A DNA stretch of 64,000 bases from Calliphora vicina (lineage: Eukaryota; Arthropoda; Insecta; Diptera; Calliphoridae): positions 98,238,358 through 98,302,357 of the forward strand of contig NC_088782.1 in assembly GCF_958450345.1 (NCBI RefSeq), in the 5' to 3' direction. Below the pieces are notes generated by a model. That model saw only the letters and a list, made by a program, of their open reading frames with translations, was not told where the DNA came from and ran no database searches. A program made the position numbers and the translations under genes. Below are positions 25,061-37,465 of this stretch, one piece after another (position 1 is the stretch's first letter; every line of letters starts with the position of its first letter).

Positions 25061-27799
25061 ATAATCTAACGCACTATAACCCTTCATATTTCATATTTCT
25101 ATTATTTTATAGCAAACATAACACTGCCTGGACAGACACAGCTGGCATATCAAGGTATTTTCCATATTTAAATGGAAAAATACTTCTTTTCAGATGTCAT
25201 AATGAGAAAAGAAATTCTAATGTACCGTCAATACTGTCAGAACGGGGAAAAGTTTAATAAATATCTCTATTTAAATAATATTAAATAAATTGACTAGAAG
25301 AATTCTTTATAATTTCATTACAAACATCAACACCAAACCAATTTATAGGGTGATGTAAAAGTACTTACAAATTGTCGAAAATTAACTTGGAAACTTGAAG
25401 CGGATATGAATGTGACATCAAATACGTGTGAGAAAAAGATGCAAGAGTAGTGCAAAACATGTAAAATGTATAGTCTTCAAATTAATAGAAGTAGACGGTC
25501 GGTGGTGATATTAAAAATGTTTTAAATATAAAATTTTGATGACGATTTTGGGGTAAAATACATGTTTAAGGATATAGTTCAAAAAATAAATTAATTAAAA
25601 TATGGGATTCGATGCTACTTACCTTTAGTTAGAATTTTAGGGGACCTTTTAAACTACATATTTTGACATTATATTAATAAATAGAACAATAGGTGTGTTA
25701 GGTAACTAAAAACTTATACCAATTATTACAAATTCTCATTGAAATTGTTTTAAAATGTTGGAAAATTTGTATTAATAATTCGTAATATCGCTAATTTGCT
25801 GCAACAACATCATAATTAAAAAAAAATCGTTTCGAGAAAAACGACTTTGAATGTTTTATGACATTTTACTATTTCTTAAATAAATTTTCAACAAATCATG
25901 CGATTTCTGAAATAAAACCTGATTTAAATAGTAGATACTAATATCTTTCTAATCTGTATTTAACCCAAATTTTTACTTGTCAAATATACGAGAAAACATG
26001 AATTTTCATTTTGACGTTTACAACAAAAAAAACACTCTCATACAAAAAATATCTGACTTTTTTAAAACTGATAAAACTATATGAAAGACGAATATTTTGT
26101 ATTACTCAGTTCAAAACACAGGGATTTTGAGTTATGACGTTGTTTGTTACTGAACAAAGCTATTGTAGCCACACAAATTAACACTGTGGGCCATAATATT
26201 TGCTCAAAAAAGTTTTTTTTTAAATCATTTTTAAAATTAACATTTTTCTATACAAATAAATTACACTTAAACATTTTTATCGCCAACATATTGCCAGTGT
26301 GACCTCTTGTTCTAAAATTGTTTTATTATTGCTTCATTTGGTTGTCTGCAGACAACATGGCAATGGCCATGGCAATAATTCTTGCTGCCGCATTTTTACC
26401 ATTTATTTTTAATGTTTATTATTTTTGCTAATTTAAATTTTTATTATTGTTTTTTTTCCCCCTACCAACCAATAAAAAACAAACAAAATCAGTAAAATTA
26501 CTAACAATATTATTGCAGTTACACACATTATTTGTTTGCGCAAAAAAGAAAGAATCTTTCGTTTTACATGCAGTGTTGCATAGTACATTAGCCTCAATTG
26601 ATTTTTCTTGTTTACAATAAAATAAAATTAAAAAAAGTAAAAAATTATAAAAATTTTGCTACAGCAAACAAACAACATTTAACACACAGCCAGAGCCAAT
26701 CAACAAAGCAACCAAGTGCAACAAACCAAACAAACATCAAGAACATTTTTATAGAGCCTGGTGGTGGTCACCAAGAAAAAAATCTGGCTGTTTTTAATTT
26801 CTTATTCCCTGTTATAACATAAATGTACAAACACACATACCAATTTCCATGGGTTTTTTTGCTGTATTTTTGAGAAATTTTTTACTTGTTCAGGTTTGAC
26901 GTTACATGACTGCAACAGCGCTTTCAAGCAGCCATATTAACCTTATGGTTGGCAGATCATGCAACAAGTTTATTTACATTGCAAAATGTTTATGAATGAA
27001 TAGAGAAGAAATAGAGAAAAACAACAAAATAGAGTAAAAAGTAAATAATGTTTTTTGTTTCTGCTATTTTTGGCACAGTCATTTGAGCCTACACTTTCCT
27101 TTTATGGTTGGCCATGTTAACGACACTGGCAGTAGGGATGATCACTTAATAGGGAAAATTTTAATTTGTTAGTTTTGAAATTATAAAAACTCAGTTATAA
27201 AATATCATCTCTCTGCTGACTTTTTCACTAGGATTCTCTTATTGAGACCCTGATGATGAGTTATCCTGACTTTGGTGAGATGTCAGTAGGAGAAACAACA
27301 TTTCAATACTATCAAACATGTGGGGGAATGTCATCGTTATATTTAAAGGAATTCAGGAGTCTTGGCAACTGAGTCCTGTATTTGACATTTTTTATAGCAA
27401 ATGTCATGGCTCCTAGTCCTGCAATGTATTGTGTTTATACAAGAAAAATAGGTTGAGTTAGCAATGGTTTTGGATATTTGATAAACATTATTAGTACATA
27501 AAGGACGGATAAAGAACTAGTTTTCTCTATAATTTGCAGCTCGTAGAGCAGTTTCAACAACCTAGATACTTGAATGCGTTTTTGGCATTATCTTGAATTC
27601 CTTCCTTAAATTCATGATCCGCTGCTAATTTGTCTGTTTGAGAGCATTCAAATCGACTCTATTAACCGATTAAGTCTTTTAAGTAATTAATGCAAAGGAC
27701 AAATATTGCTGTTATTTTTAAAATAATAGATATTATTGCAAGTTCGACATAGAAGGTAATTTCGAATGCTATTATTAGCGAGGCTTCACGAACTGCGAC
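25061..27799 (+). other. Intron sequence, no gene
   Basis: Mostly non-repetitive A+T-rich intron. GC-richer islets occur at 26340-26400 (ctgcagacaacatggcaatg), 26895-26960 and 27090-27130; they may be regulatory, but nothing shows it. Confidence 0.4.
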
Positions 27800-28520
27800 C
27801 CTTATGATCTCTTGTGCAGCCTTAAATTTTTCATCCGATTTAGGCTACGTATGAAGCCAACTATTCTATTTGAGAGATCAATTACATCCCCCGGGACCAT
27901 AAAGGCCACGGTTTTGAAATTCTCAAAACCTGCACTGTCCATTCTCAACATTACCTATAATAAATTGTTGATACCTTAAGCCACAGTGTCCGATGAATAA
28001 TCCAATAAGTATTCTTAAGTTCCCCTTTCCGAGCGATAGCAACAATTGAGATCTACGTTTGGATAGAGTAATGAACCGTCCTGGTAGATTACCCCAAAAT
28101 CGGGAAAATTCCGATTCAACCCAAGAAGGTTGCCAAAGATCGGTTCAGGACCTATGACAAGCATGTTCATTATCAGTCAGGTACCCAGCACAAGGTGAGG
28201 TCATTGTGCCTCACAGAGTTCATTTAAAGATGTCCAGCAGTCCATAACAACACCAGTCCTCACGTCATATGATGATAAGGCTCTAAGAGAATCCTGGCTA
28301 TCCAACATATCAAATATCTTAGTATTCCTTAATCTCCTTCTTAAACATTCATTAGAACATGTAAGGATGGCGTAAATATCCGCCTGCAATATTGATGGAA
28401 ATGTACCCCTTTCAAAATTGAGTCCATAAATACCAGCCCCACTTTCACCATTAGCCTGTTTGGAACCATCGGTAAACCACACTTGATCGGTATTATGCTG
28501 CCACCATGTTTGATTTATTC
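27800..28520 (-). pseudogene. LINE fragment with RNase H domain
   Basis: The minus-strand frame at 28201-28520 starts MWFTDGSKQANGESGAGIYG, the first catalytic Asp motif of a LINE RNase H. ILQADIYAI (Glu position, here Asp) and IFDMLDSQDSLRAL (Asp-Ser motif) follow. Downstream, LTLCWVPD matches the LxWVPGH motif before the frame breaks. It is dead. It belongs to an RNase H-bearing clade such as I, R1, Jockey or LOA; the clade cannot be fixed from here. Confidence 0.75.
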
Positions 28521-29249
28521 ATTCATCCCTTTCAGGTATAAGGAACTTAAACTTCCTATGTATCACCAAAGTTGGTCACATATAGTTTGATACTGAAATA
28601 CTAGGATCATACTAGGATCATACTAGGATATCCCCGATAATCTGGATGCACTCCTATAGGATTCCTCCATTATCAATATATGTAAGGGTGGAATGTTTAG
28701 GATTGCAGTCAGATCATGATTGGGTCAGTTGCTCATGGTCCCAGTAATATAAACACAGATGAGGCGATAGACGTGATCAATTAATGATCTCGCAGTCACC
28801 TTTTCGCCTTTGCCGAATCTTATATATCCTTAAAAGTCAATTCTAACTATTCTTGAAATTGATCGGTTCATCGCACATTTTGAAATCGGTCAATTTGTAT
28901 CTGTCTCCTGTGTATTTATTTATTTTTAGTTATAAAAGTTTTATCTTCTTTCAGTGAACCACCTTACTACCCACATTTAGCCAGATAATTATCTGTTGTC
29001 TGTAGAAACTTAAGTGAAAATTTGTGTGGGTTTTTTATTAGTTTCGTCTTTTACAATTTTACAACGATATTTATTAATTTTTCCTTTAAGGTTAATGTTA
29101 AACGATTTGACTTTGATATGCTGAACCTAAACCCACCTCATGGGCGTAGATTTTTTTCTCAGATAAACAAAAAGGAGTTAATGTCTACATTTTCCAATAT
29201 TGCTTCATTATGGGCAACAATAAACTGAAAAATAATTTTACTGCTGCGA
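28521..29249 (+). other. Intron sequence; downstream flank of the small-gene pair
   Basis: No gene up to 29085. The part 29085-29249 is a diverged copy of 29607-29734: both contain caatattg(c/t)ttca and an (a)catatgc-type block ending in acctaaaccc / acttgaacccc. It marks the end of the tandem duplication. Confidence 0.5.
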
Positions 29250-29510
29250 TTATCTTTTTCCTCTCTCTATTATGTCATCATCATTTAAATATATAATCAC
29301 AGCTCGTGATCGTTTTGAACATTGTGGTTGATCTGCACAACAGGGTTGATTGTTTTGTTCAGGTTGGGGATTGTTACGTTTGCAGGTCTCTCGATCGCAA
29401 CACTTATCGTTGGATTTTTTTGTTTTTAAAGAAGATTTTTGGATTTTTTCATCAGTTATTGGGGGATGAGGATAATTTATGGTTTCCGATTTTGATTTTC
29501 CACAACCCAT
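29250..29510 (-). CDS. Small putative N-myristoylated protein, copy 1 (86 aa)
   Basis: Not recognised as a known family. An intact single-exon ORF starts MGCGKSKSE: Gly2, Ser6 and Lys7 fit the N-myristoylation consensus, and Cys3 could be palmitoylated. The middle (residues 22-60) is rich in Lys, Asn, Gln and Cys, with CCDRETCKRN and CC pairs. The C-terminus reads RAVIIYLNDDDIIERGKR. The neighbour at 29735-30052 is a paralogue in the same direction; the pair aligns over the N-terminal six residues, a KKSxND block, RETCKxxN and the tail. A TATA-like box lies at 29564-29570, about 60 bp before the ATG, whose context is agcgaATGG. It is antisense inside the dlp intron. Expression is unproven; an alternative is a captured transposon-borne ORF. 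Confidence 0.6.
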   Translation of the reverse strand: MGCGKSKSETINYPHPPITDEKIQKSSLKTKKSNDKCCDRETCKRNNPQPEQNNQPCCADQPQCSKRSRAVIIYLNDDDIIERGKR

Positions 29511-29563
29511 TCGCTTAAATTTGTTGGAAACAGTTTGTTGGTTTTGTATTAAATTACTAAAAA

Positions 29564-29570
29564 TTTTATA
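29564..29570 (-). promoter_or_regulatory. TATA-like box before the 86-aa ORF
   Basis: tataaaa on the minus strand, 60 bp upstream of the ATG at 29510. The paralogue has a similar box at 56 bp. Confidence 0.4.
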
Positions 29571-29734
29571 GAATTTGTAATTTGACTTTCAGTTACTCAA
29601 AGAAACATGTGGAATTGACTTTAATATGCCAAACTTGAACCCCGTTCATGGCTGATAATTTGTCTAGATATTCATCTTGCAATATTGTTTCATCTTTCCA
29701 AACTTTTTCTATTTAAATAATTTTGCTATTGCAA

Positions 29735-30052
29735 TTATTTTGTTCTTCTCTCGATTATGTCATCATCATCCAAATATATAATAACTGTTCGGGGGCGTCT
29801 TGAGGGTTCGGGCTGATCTGCACGATCTGTTTGATTGCCTTGTTTCGATTGCGAGTTCCTTTGTTTGCAGGTCTCTCTTTTACAACACTCACCATCGATT
29901 TTTTTAGACTGTTTGCAGGTACAACCATCATTACTGGATTTTTTAGATTTTAAAGATTTTTTATTTTCGTCAGCTTTATTTTCGTACTTTTTGCTATATT
30001 TTCTATCATTAGATGATTGTGGGTTTTTGGATTTTGAGTTACGACCACCCAT
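29735..30052 (-). CDS. Small putative N-myristoylated protein, copy 2 (105 aa)
   Basis: Paralogue of 29250-29510 and equally unrecognised. MGGRNSKSK again gives Gly2, Ser6, Lys7; Cys3 is replaced by Gly. Residues 20-53 are strongly Lys/Ser-rich and include an insertion (CTCKQSKKIDGE) absent from copy 1. Then come CCKRETCKQRNSQ and RADQP, and the tail PRTVIIYLDDDDIIERRTK. Over VIIYLxDDDIIER the two copies differ by three synonymous changes (GTT/GTG, TTG/TTA, ATC/ATA) and one replacement (Asp/Asn), a pattern expected under purifying selection. The ATG context is gtgaaATGG and a TATA-like box is at 30103-30108. Likely a soluble, membrane-tethered basic protein with an acidic C-terminal motif; function unknown. 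Confidence 0.62.
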   Translation of the reverse strand: MGGRNSKSKNPQSSNDRKYSKKYENKADENKKSLKSKKSSNDGCTCKQSKKIDGECCKRETCKQRNSQSKQGNQTDRADQPEPSRRPRTVIIYLDDDDIIERRTK

Positions 30053-30102
30053 TTCACTTAACGTATGAAATGGTTTAATATTTTGTTTAATTCTGCTTTA
30101 AA

Positions 30103-30108
30103 TTTATA
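30103..30108 (-). promoter_or_regulatory. TATA-like box before the 105-aa ORF
   Basis: tataaa on the minus strand, 56 bp upstream of the ATG at 30052, matching the spacing in the paralogue. Confidence 0.4.
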
Positions 30109-30459
30109 ATTTTGTTTGTGGTACATTAATTTTTGTTTATTTATTTGATTATGTTTTGCTTTAGTTTTTGTTATTTAAAAATAAATAGGAATTGAAATTG
30201 TTTGAAAAACTGAAAAAAAAAATAAAATTGGTTGGCAACGTATGGAGTTTTACACCCCACTCTTGGTAAACAGAAATTTTCACCATTTTGTATACCAAAC
30301 TGCTTATGATCATTTCAATCCAAGAATTCAACTGAATATGCCACATTAGTAACATTAGTAAAAAAGGGTAAATTCAGTAACCTTATATCTTCAAAACTAA
30401 TAAAGATACAAAAAAACTTAAAATTGCATGTTACTCCATTTAAAAAATAAGCTGACAGG

Positions 30460-31870
30460 TGTTTCGTACTTTTTCGAAATTCGAACCTTTTAGGGGAGAA
30501 AACGGGTAAAAACTGTATTTTGGTACTTTTTTTTGGCACCCTATGTATTTTTTAAACCAATAAACATAGAAACAAATTTTAAATCGTATTCTTTACTTAT
30601 CAAAAAATAAAAAATATAAGTTTGGTACTTTTTGGAAATTCGAACCCTTAAGGGATAAAAATTGTGTTTATTTTTGGTACTTTTCATAAAATATGTTTTT
30701 CTATAATTTGACATAGACATACGAATATTTTATTATGAACTCCCACCACGATTCAGATTTATATTTGAGATAAAAAAGGTACCAAAAAGGGGTTAAAATC
30801 GGAAAATATATTTTATTTGAAATTATTAAGCCAATTTTGTTAATTTTTTTTAGCATTTGCTCCTGGATTCATACAAAAATTAACTAACAGGGTGTTATTT
30901 GGAACTCGAGTGAATAGGTGTATTTTTTTAAAACATATTTTTTCTTGGGCAGATTAACACAGATTTCAATCGTTTGAGACATGTCTGTAGCATAAACAAT
31001 TTTGGCAAAATGGAATATTTTTAAATTTTCAAAGAGGAAAAGGGAAATTGGTACTTTCTTCTAATGGTACTTTTTTAATATTTTAAATTATTTCACTTAT
31101 CGACATTAAAGTTAGCTGATATGTATCTGAGTGAAGTTAGAGTTAGGAAGATTTAAGTACCAAAATGAGAGAACTGATCTATAGGTACTTTTTTATTCTT
31201 CAAAAGGTACTTTTTGAATTTTCTATAACAATGAACTTAGAAACATGAAATTAAGCATATATGGTCATAAGTGAGTGATAATTCTAGGGGGAGACTTTTT
31301 GATACTTTTTCTTTATTCGAATGGTACTTTTTGTAATTTCTTCACCAATGGACCCGAGTGGGTGTGAATCCACAAGTGGCTGTACTTTGGTACTTTTTCT
31401 ATATTCTAATGGTACTTTTTGAATTTTCTATAATAATGGACATAGAAATATGAAATTAAGCGTATGAAATATGAAATTAAGTGAGTGAAAATTCAAGCGG
31501 ATACTTCATGGTACTTTTTCTTTATTCTAATGGTACTTTTTTAATTTTATAGAACATTGAACTTAGAAACATGAAATTAAGCATACATGGTCCTAAGTCA
31601 GTGAGAATTCTAGGGGGAATCGTTTTGGTACTTTTTCTTTATTCGAATGGTACCTTTTGTAATTTCTTCACCAATGAACATAGAAACATGAAATGAAGGT
31701 TATATGGACCCTAGTGAGTGGGAAACCATTAGCTTTTTGGTACTTTTTATTATATTCTATTGGTACTTTTTGAATTTTCTGTAATAATGGACATACAAAT
31801 ATGAAATGACTATGAATAGACTTTTTGGTACTTTTTCTTTATTTGATTAATTTATTTACCAATGGACCAG
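30460..31870. repeat. Complex tandem array with GGTACTTTTT units
   Basis: More than a dozen ggtactttttt motifs occur. From about 31190 they form units of roughly 90-135 bp: tactttttctttattc, aatggtactttttgaatttt, a caatggac-type block, atgaaattaagc and gagtg. Units degrade leftward to 30460. The array is not part of a recognised transposon. Confidence 0.75.
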
Positions 31871-34084
31871 AGTGAGTGGGAATAAAACGAATTTTTCAAT
31901 TGTGTTTTTGTTGCTTAATCTCCAATTTGTTTCCCTTTTGATCATTTTAGAGAGTTTCGCTCGCATTCGTGTTGTGTACATCTGATCTCGTTCAGCCTCT
32001 AGTGGCTATGAGTGCCAATCTCTTATGTAGCTAAGTTTTTATTCTCAACCTGAATATAAATCATTAAAATTTAATGGTTCTAATTTTTAATTTTCGAAAA
32101 ATTCTAATTTCTTTTAAGTATTCCTATTATACTTATTCTTTAACCATTATCTGCAGCCGTTTATTAAAATATTCTCCTTTATATTAAAGCATATTCTTTC
32201 AATATAAATCTTAACAATAAAAAAAAAAAAGAACAAAATGTATTATCATTAAAAAAATAACAACAGATGAGATTTCATGCTAAAAAAAAATACAAAAATA
32301 ATCGATTTCAAGATTACTAGGTGAAAACCATAACCATATTTTCTACACCACACTCACCCCTAATGGACGTAATGTGCTTTACGGAAGGAAACCATAACTG
32401 GAAATGAAGAAAAATGTTACTACGAAATAAATGAATTTCATTAAACTTATGTATGAGCAAATATCAACAATATGATGCAACATCAACGCAACCCAACAAG
32501 CTCTAATATATAATCTATCTATGGTTGAGCTAAATCAACAGTAACGTCAATGAAATTAATGGAACGCATAGATTTTTCCCAAAACAAACCGGAATTGAGT
32601 TTAACCGAGCGACCAGCCAGTCGTTCATCCACCCAACAATGTTACTATTTATATTTTCTGCCAAAAAAAAAGGTATGTCAGCCAGTCTCGTCGCCTGCAT
32701 TAAGGTTAAACAATTTTCAGTTAAATACACCACCCTCATCACCAAAGCTACCATCAACACCAACGCCAACGCCACCACCACCACTACTGCCATTAATATT
32801 TGCTAGTTTACTAAACTGCTATAGCAGTACTGCCTGCTACAGCACCATTAGATTGCAAGTATGTAAAACGACTGTGAAAGGAAACAGGATACTAAACAAC
32901 AGTAGAAAGACATTTAAAATGATTTACTATATAATGTTGCTCAAGCACAATATAAAGAGTAAAAAAATAATCAACAAAAAAACCTTAGAAAAAAAACAAA
33001 CCATTCAGAGAACTCCTGTCGTGCTAGATAAAGCCTGCCACACAAAACATTCGCATAAAAACCTTCCATTTCCCTTTCCATTTAGCAACGACACACACAC
33101 AAAAATCCTGTGAAAAATTACTTTTTTTATTTTTCATTTTTTTTTTGTTGCTCGACAATGTTGCTACAATTGTATTCAACTAAACAAAAGGGTGCTAAAC
33201 TTGAACATTATTGTATAAAATAAAAAATAAACTTCTGGCAGCAGTACTCGATAGTGGTCGGTTTGTTTTATTCCCCTGTTTGCAAATGAAATGAAAGAAC
33301 AGAAGACGACAGTTTCAAAGAGTAAAAAAAAGTAGCATATGAAATAAATGCTTTTTATTTCATTTGCATATTCATTAAGAAAAGTAAATTATTTTGGGTA
33401 ACTTCATATGGTTGAAGGGTTTGCAACAGGTTTTGTTAAAGGAAAATAATAAATTTAGTTTTTGAAACTATTTTTTCAAGACATCGTACACAATTTATGA
33501 CCAATTTTACAAAAATATTTCCTTTAACATTAAATAAAATATCATCTGAAAATGTTTCAAATCTAAAATGTTCGATTTGGCCAAAAAATTGTTATTACTC
33601 CTTGTATCCTAGAAAAATGCTTTTATATTTTTTTGAAAGGTATCAAGGATAGCTTAAAAAACTCTAGTTTTTATGAAAAAAGTACTTTTTTTATTTTTAA
33701 GTTATTTAAAAAATTTCTAAGAAGATGTATTAGTAATTTATACTTTTTGAAAAGCTAACTTCATATTAATTATTTTTAATGAAAACAAATTTAAAAATTC
33801 TTGATAACGAGGGGACTAGGTCCAATCCAAATAACGCCTATTTTTTATGTAAAATTCAACTTTAGGGCAAAAATTCTCAAATCGCATTGTCGATATCAAA
33901 ATATAGTAATCAATTTTAGATGGCCAAATATGTTTTTTATTATATTGTAAAGGGTTCAAATAACCCCGCCACTGGTATGGTTATAATAGCCAAAAAAATA
34001 AAAAATAAAATTTTTGGGAATTTTCAACACTTTTTTAAGGGGATTTCTGATGACAAATTTAAAAATTTGTTTTTATTTTTCCAT
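31871..34084 (+). other. Intron sequence, no gene supported
   Basis: It contains the longest ORF of the window (32550-33113, 187 codons). That ORF is low-complexity (Pro/Thr/Ser run from an accacca tract), has no homologous feature and is judged spurious. A ggtggctatgagtgcc-type motif near 31998-32020 recurs at 48297. Confidence 0.45.
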
Positions 34085-34793
34085 TTCAGTAGTCCCACTC
34101 GAATCCCACTAAGCTACCAAAAATATCTTAAAGGAATGGACCTAAGCTTTCTTTTGAGCAAAAAAAAAATGATTAAAAAAAGGGCCCATTTTGAAAAAAA
34201 AAATATTTCAAATTTCAAAAATTGTATTTCTTGAGTTACAAAATATTTATTTTGATAGATATCCCACTAAGGGACAAACAAAATTTATAAAAGGGCCCAT
34301 TTTGAAAAAAAGTTAGATTTTGCCAAAAAAAAAAGTAAAAATTTGTATGTCTTGAGTTACAAAATATTTATTTTGATAGATATCCCACTCGCATCCCACT
34401 AAGCGACCAAATCAAGGAAAATATCTAAGCTTTATTTTAAGAAAAAAAATAAAAAGGGCCCATTTTGAAAACAAAGTCAAAAAAGTTTTTGATTTCGGAA
34501 AAAAATATAAAATTTTTTTTAAAATATTTTTTTTCGAAAAATTGAAGAAAGAGCTATCTAAACTATTTGGGACACATTTAGCTAAGAAAAATAGGTAATA
34601 AGTTACATGGATAAGAAAAAAACCCTTCTTGTCCAAAATCTCAAATTTTGACCCCCCTTTAACTCAGAGAGTTCTCGACCGATCTTATGGAAAAACTGTG
34701 TCTGAGTTACTATCCAGAACTAACTTGGTGCAAATTTCATCCCGATCGGAAGACATCGACAAAAGTTGATTCACTTGACATGAAATGCCCTTT
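34085..34793. mobile_element. Truncated second copy of the GGGGGATTTCA TIR element
   Basis: It repeats the ctaagctttcttttgagc / agggcccattttg units and ends catcccgatcggaagacatc ... cacttgacatgaaatgccc, the right end of the family seen at 16615-17423. The left end is missing. Confidence 0.7.
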
Positions 34794-34994
34794 ATATAAA
34801 AATGAAATTGTCCATGTATGTAATGGCATCACGTGAGAACGGCTGAAGCGATCTGAATGATTCTTTTTGTATTCGATTCGAAATTTTCCGGAGATGGTTT
34901 GTAAATAAAAATAATTCAAAAATTAGGATATTTTAATTTTTGATATATTAACATTAGTAAATAGCTACCGGGCGAAGCCGAAGCGGCCATCTAG
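34793..34994 (+). mobile_element. Short non-autonomous Helitron
   Basis: tatataaaaatgaaattgtc at the 5' side and ctaccgggcgaagccgaagc, with a gccg-aag-cggc hairpin, then CTAG followed by T at 34991-34995. Canonical Helitrons end in CTRR after a short GC hairpin and insert before T. The 5' TC is not preserved. No Rep/helicase is present. Confidence 0.7.
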
Positions 34995-34995
34995 T

Positions 34996-36754
34996 TAATA
35001 ATATAAAGGCAGCACTAAATTACCGTTATCATTAAAATACCGTTAACGAAATAATGCCATTACCACAGAATAACCGTTACCAAAATAATCCAAATTGACA
35101 TTTCGAATCGGTATTCAACTTTGCTCATTCAGTTTTGACATATCTACACTTGTGATAACACATCTCAGAAAATAAATTGAAATTTACTTAGTATAATGCT
35201 TTTAACAATTAATGACAATTTAAAAAAACTCCAAATATTTTAATTTAGCGCATCTCTTATTCGTTTTAAACTGATATCCTTAATTTACTTATGATTTTTG
35301 TTGTCGTTACTTTTGAATAAGTTTTCATAATATTTTCATTATGTACAATTTTCTTTTTGTTGTCTCTCTTACTGATAAACTTTAACTACCCCTCTTACGA
35401 GTCAGTCGTATTGACAATGTTTATTTATATTCAGCCAACAAATTTAAGTGTTGTTGAGTGCTTTTTCTTTTCTTTCATCTTTTTGCTCGTTCAAATACAA
35501 AAACAACAAACAAAACATTTATTTGAAAAGTTTGTTATTGTTGTTAATATTATATGGCGGTTTGTTATTGTTGTAGTCCTCCCTCTTCTATTCTGTTACA
35601 ATAAATAGTAGTAGATACTTGAATTCTCTTAAAGAATGAGAGAAATAAAATTAAACTTACAAGCAATTGTAACAGGATTTCAGTAAATATTACAAGGCGT
35701 TGGTGAATGACTTTCTAGTTGTAACGAACATACCTACATATTTCATGTGAATGTACAAACAAGTAGTATCCTGAGAGTGGATAAGAGGGTTTTATTTGTT
35801 ATTTCTCTTTCTTAATGTTTCCTTTTTTTTTGGGAAGTTTGTGTAAAAAAAGGGTCGTTGTTCGTTGTAAAAATGATTCGTTTCAATGTAACAAAAAAAG
35901 TTTCACTTTCAATGTCTAGGTTGTTGGTTAGAGTGTGACTTACAGACAAAAATATATTTAGACGTAGAAAAAGGAAAATGTTTTTTTGGAAAATATCTAG
36001 TTTGTATGAAAAAAGAACTTTAGTCTACATACATTTTGGCCAGACCAAAAATAAAACATCCATTAAAATTGCATTTGGTTTGTAGTAGTTGTTTTTGGCA
36101 ACGGAAACGAATTAACTGTAGTTGTACATTTTACAATTTTACAACAGCATAGATTTTAAAATTTAAACAATTTCCGCTCCGGAAAGTCGGTAATTAAATT
36201 AGTTTTTTAAACAAGGCTTTTGTTGTTGTTCTTCTAGCTTTTTCTACAAATGACAATAGACATGAAACAACAATTAAGTCGCAAATATTTATGTCAGCAG
36301 TTTGCAAATCAATGAATTATTCAATAATAGCATCCTTGTTAATGGAACACCGGTTTTTTAAGTGTCTGTTGAAAATGTTTTGTACCCTTTGTATTGAAAT
36401 ATTTATATGCGAATTGTAATTTACACCCTTCTCAAATATGGTGACATGTTCTGGATGTAAAAGTATTACAATGTTTGCATGGATTAAATATGTTCAATAA
36501 AGCTTAAATTATGTATTTGACAATGAAAATGTTAACTAAGTATAAACTAAATTATTAACTAGATACCTATAATAAAATACTCGTGTAGAATTCTAACGAG
36601 TAGAATTTTCTGAAATTTTATTTCAAATGTTTCTGGGAATTTGCAAGTGAATAAAAAATATTAAATAACACATTTTTATTTTCTATAATTAAGTAATAAA
36701 ATATAATATAATAACTCCTAATTTAAGTCAGGCCGAAATAGAGCGTCATTGTTG
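34996..36754 (+). other. Intron sequence, no gene
   Basis: A short minisatellite of attaccgttatc-like units occupies 35017-35095. The rest is plain A+T-rich intron. Confidence 0.4.
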
Positions 36755-37465
36755 CACGGGGAAAATGTTTTCAAAATTCAATCAATGGAAAGAGCAACAT
36801 TAACTACTCAATTTTATGTATATCAAACAAAAAACTAAAATTTTGAGAAAATGAGAGAATTCACTTAATTGTGAATAAATTCGAAAAGAAACCATACATT
36901 TTTATGATCAATATCTCATTTTGTTCCTATTACATGTGGCTTTGCGATAAAGCAATAAATCTAAACAATTTCTGCCGTTTTCGATTTTTCATGATTTTTT
37001 TAAAACAAAAAAATTTACGATTTTCACGTAAAAAATATATATTTTGCTTCAATTTATTATTATAACTCCGAAACTACTGAGCCGATTGAAACGCAATATA
37101 TATGTGAAAATTTGTACATAGCACTGGCAAAATGTTTTCAAAATTCAATCAATCGAAAGAAGAACATTAACTACTCAATTTTATGTATATCAAACAAAAA
37201 AGTTAAATTTTATGATAATGAGCAAATTCACTTAATTGTGAATAAATTCGAAAATAATCATTCGATTTTTATCTTCGATATCTCATTTTGTTGCTATTAA
37301 ATTCGGCTTTGCGACAAATTAATAAACCTGAACAAGTTCTGCCGTTTTAAATTTTTCATGATTTTTTTAAAATAAAAAAAATTTATATTTTCACATAAAA
37401 AATATATTTTTTGCTTCAATTCGTTATTATAACTCCGAAACTACTGAGCCGGTTAAAAAGTAATC
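36755..37465. repeat. Tandem duplication, period about 366 bp
   Basis: aaaatgttttcaaaattcaa at about 36766 recurs at about 37129. The whole unit follows, including gtgaataaattcgaaaa, ctcattttgtt, ttctgccgttt and actccgaaactactgagccg. The tail beyond 37465 resembles 55431-55530 (aatatcggact...tttttgagtta). Confidence 0.75.

Noticed and set aside
32550..33113. Longest ORF in the window (187 aa, plus strand)
   Set aside because: Low-complexity Pro/Thr/Ser/Lys composition arising from an accacca tract and A-rich sequence; no domain, no paralogue, and the opposite strand is also open.
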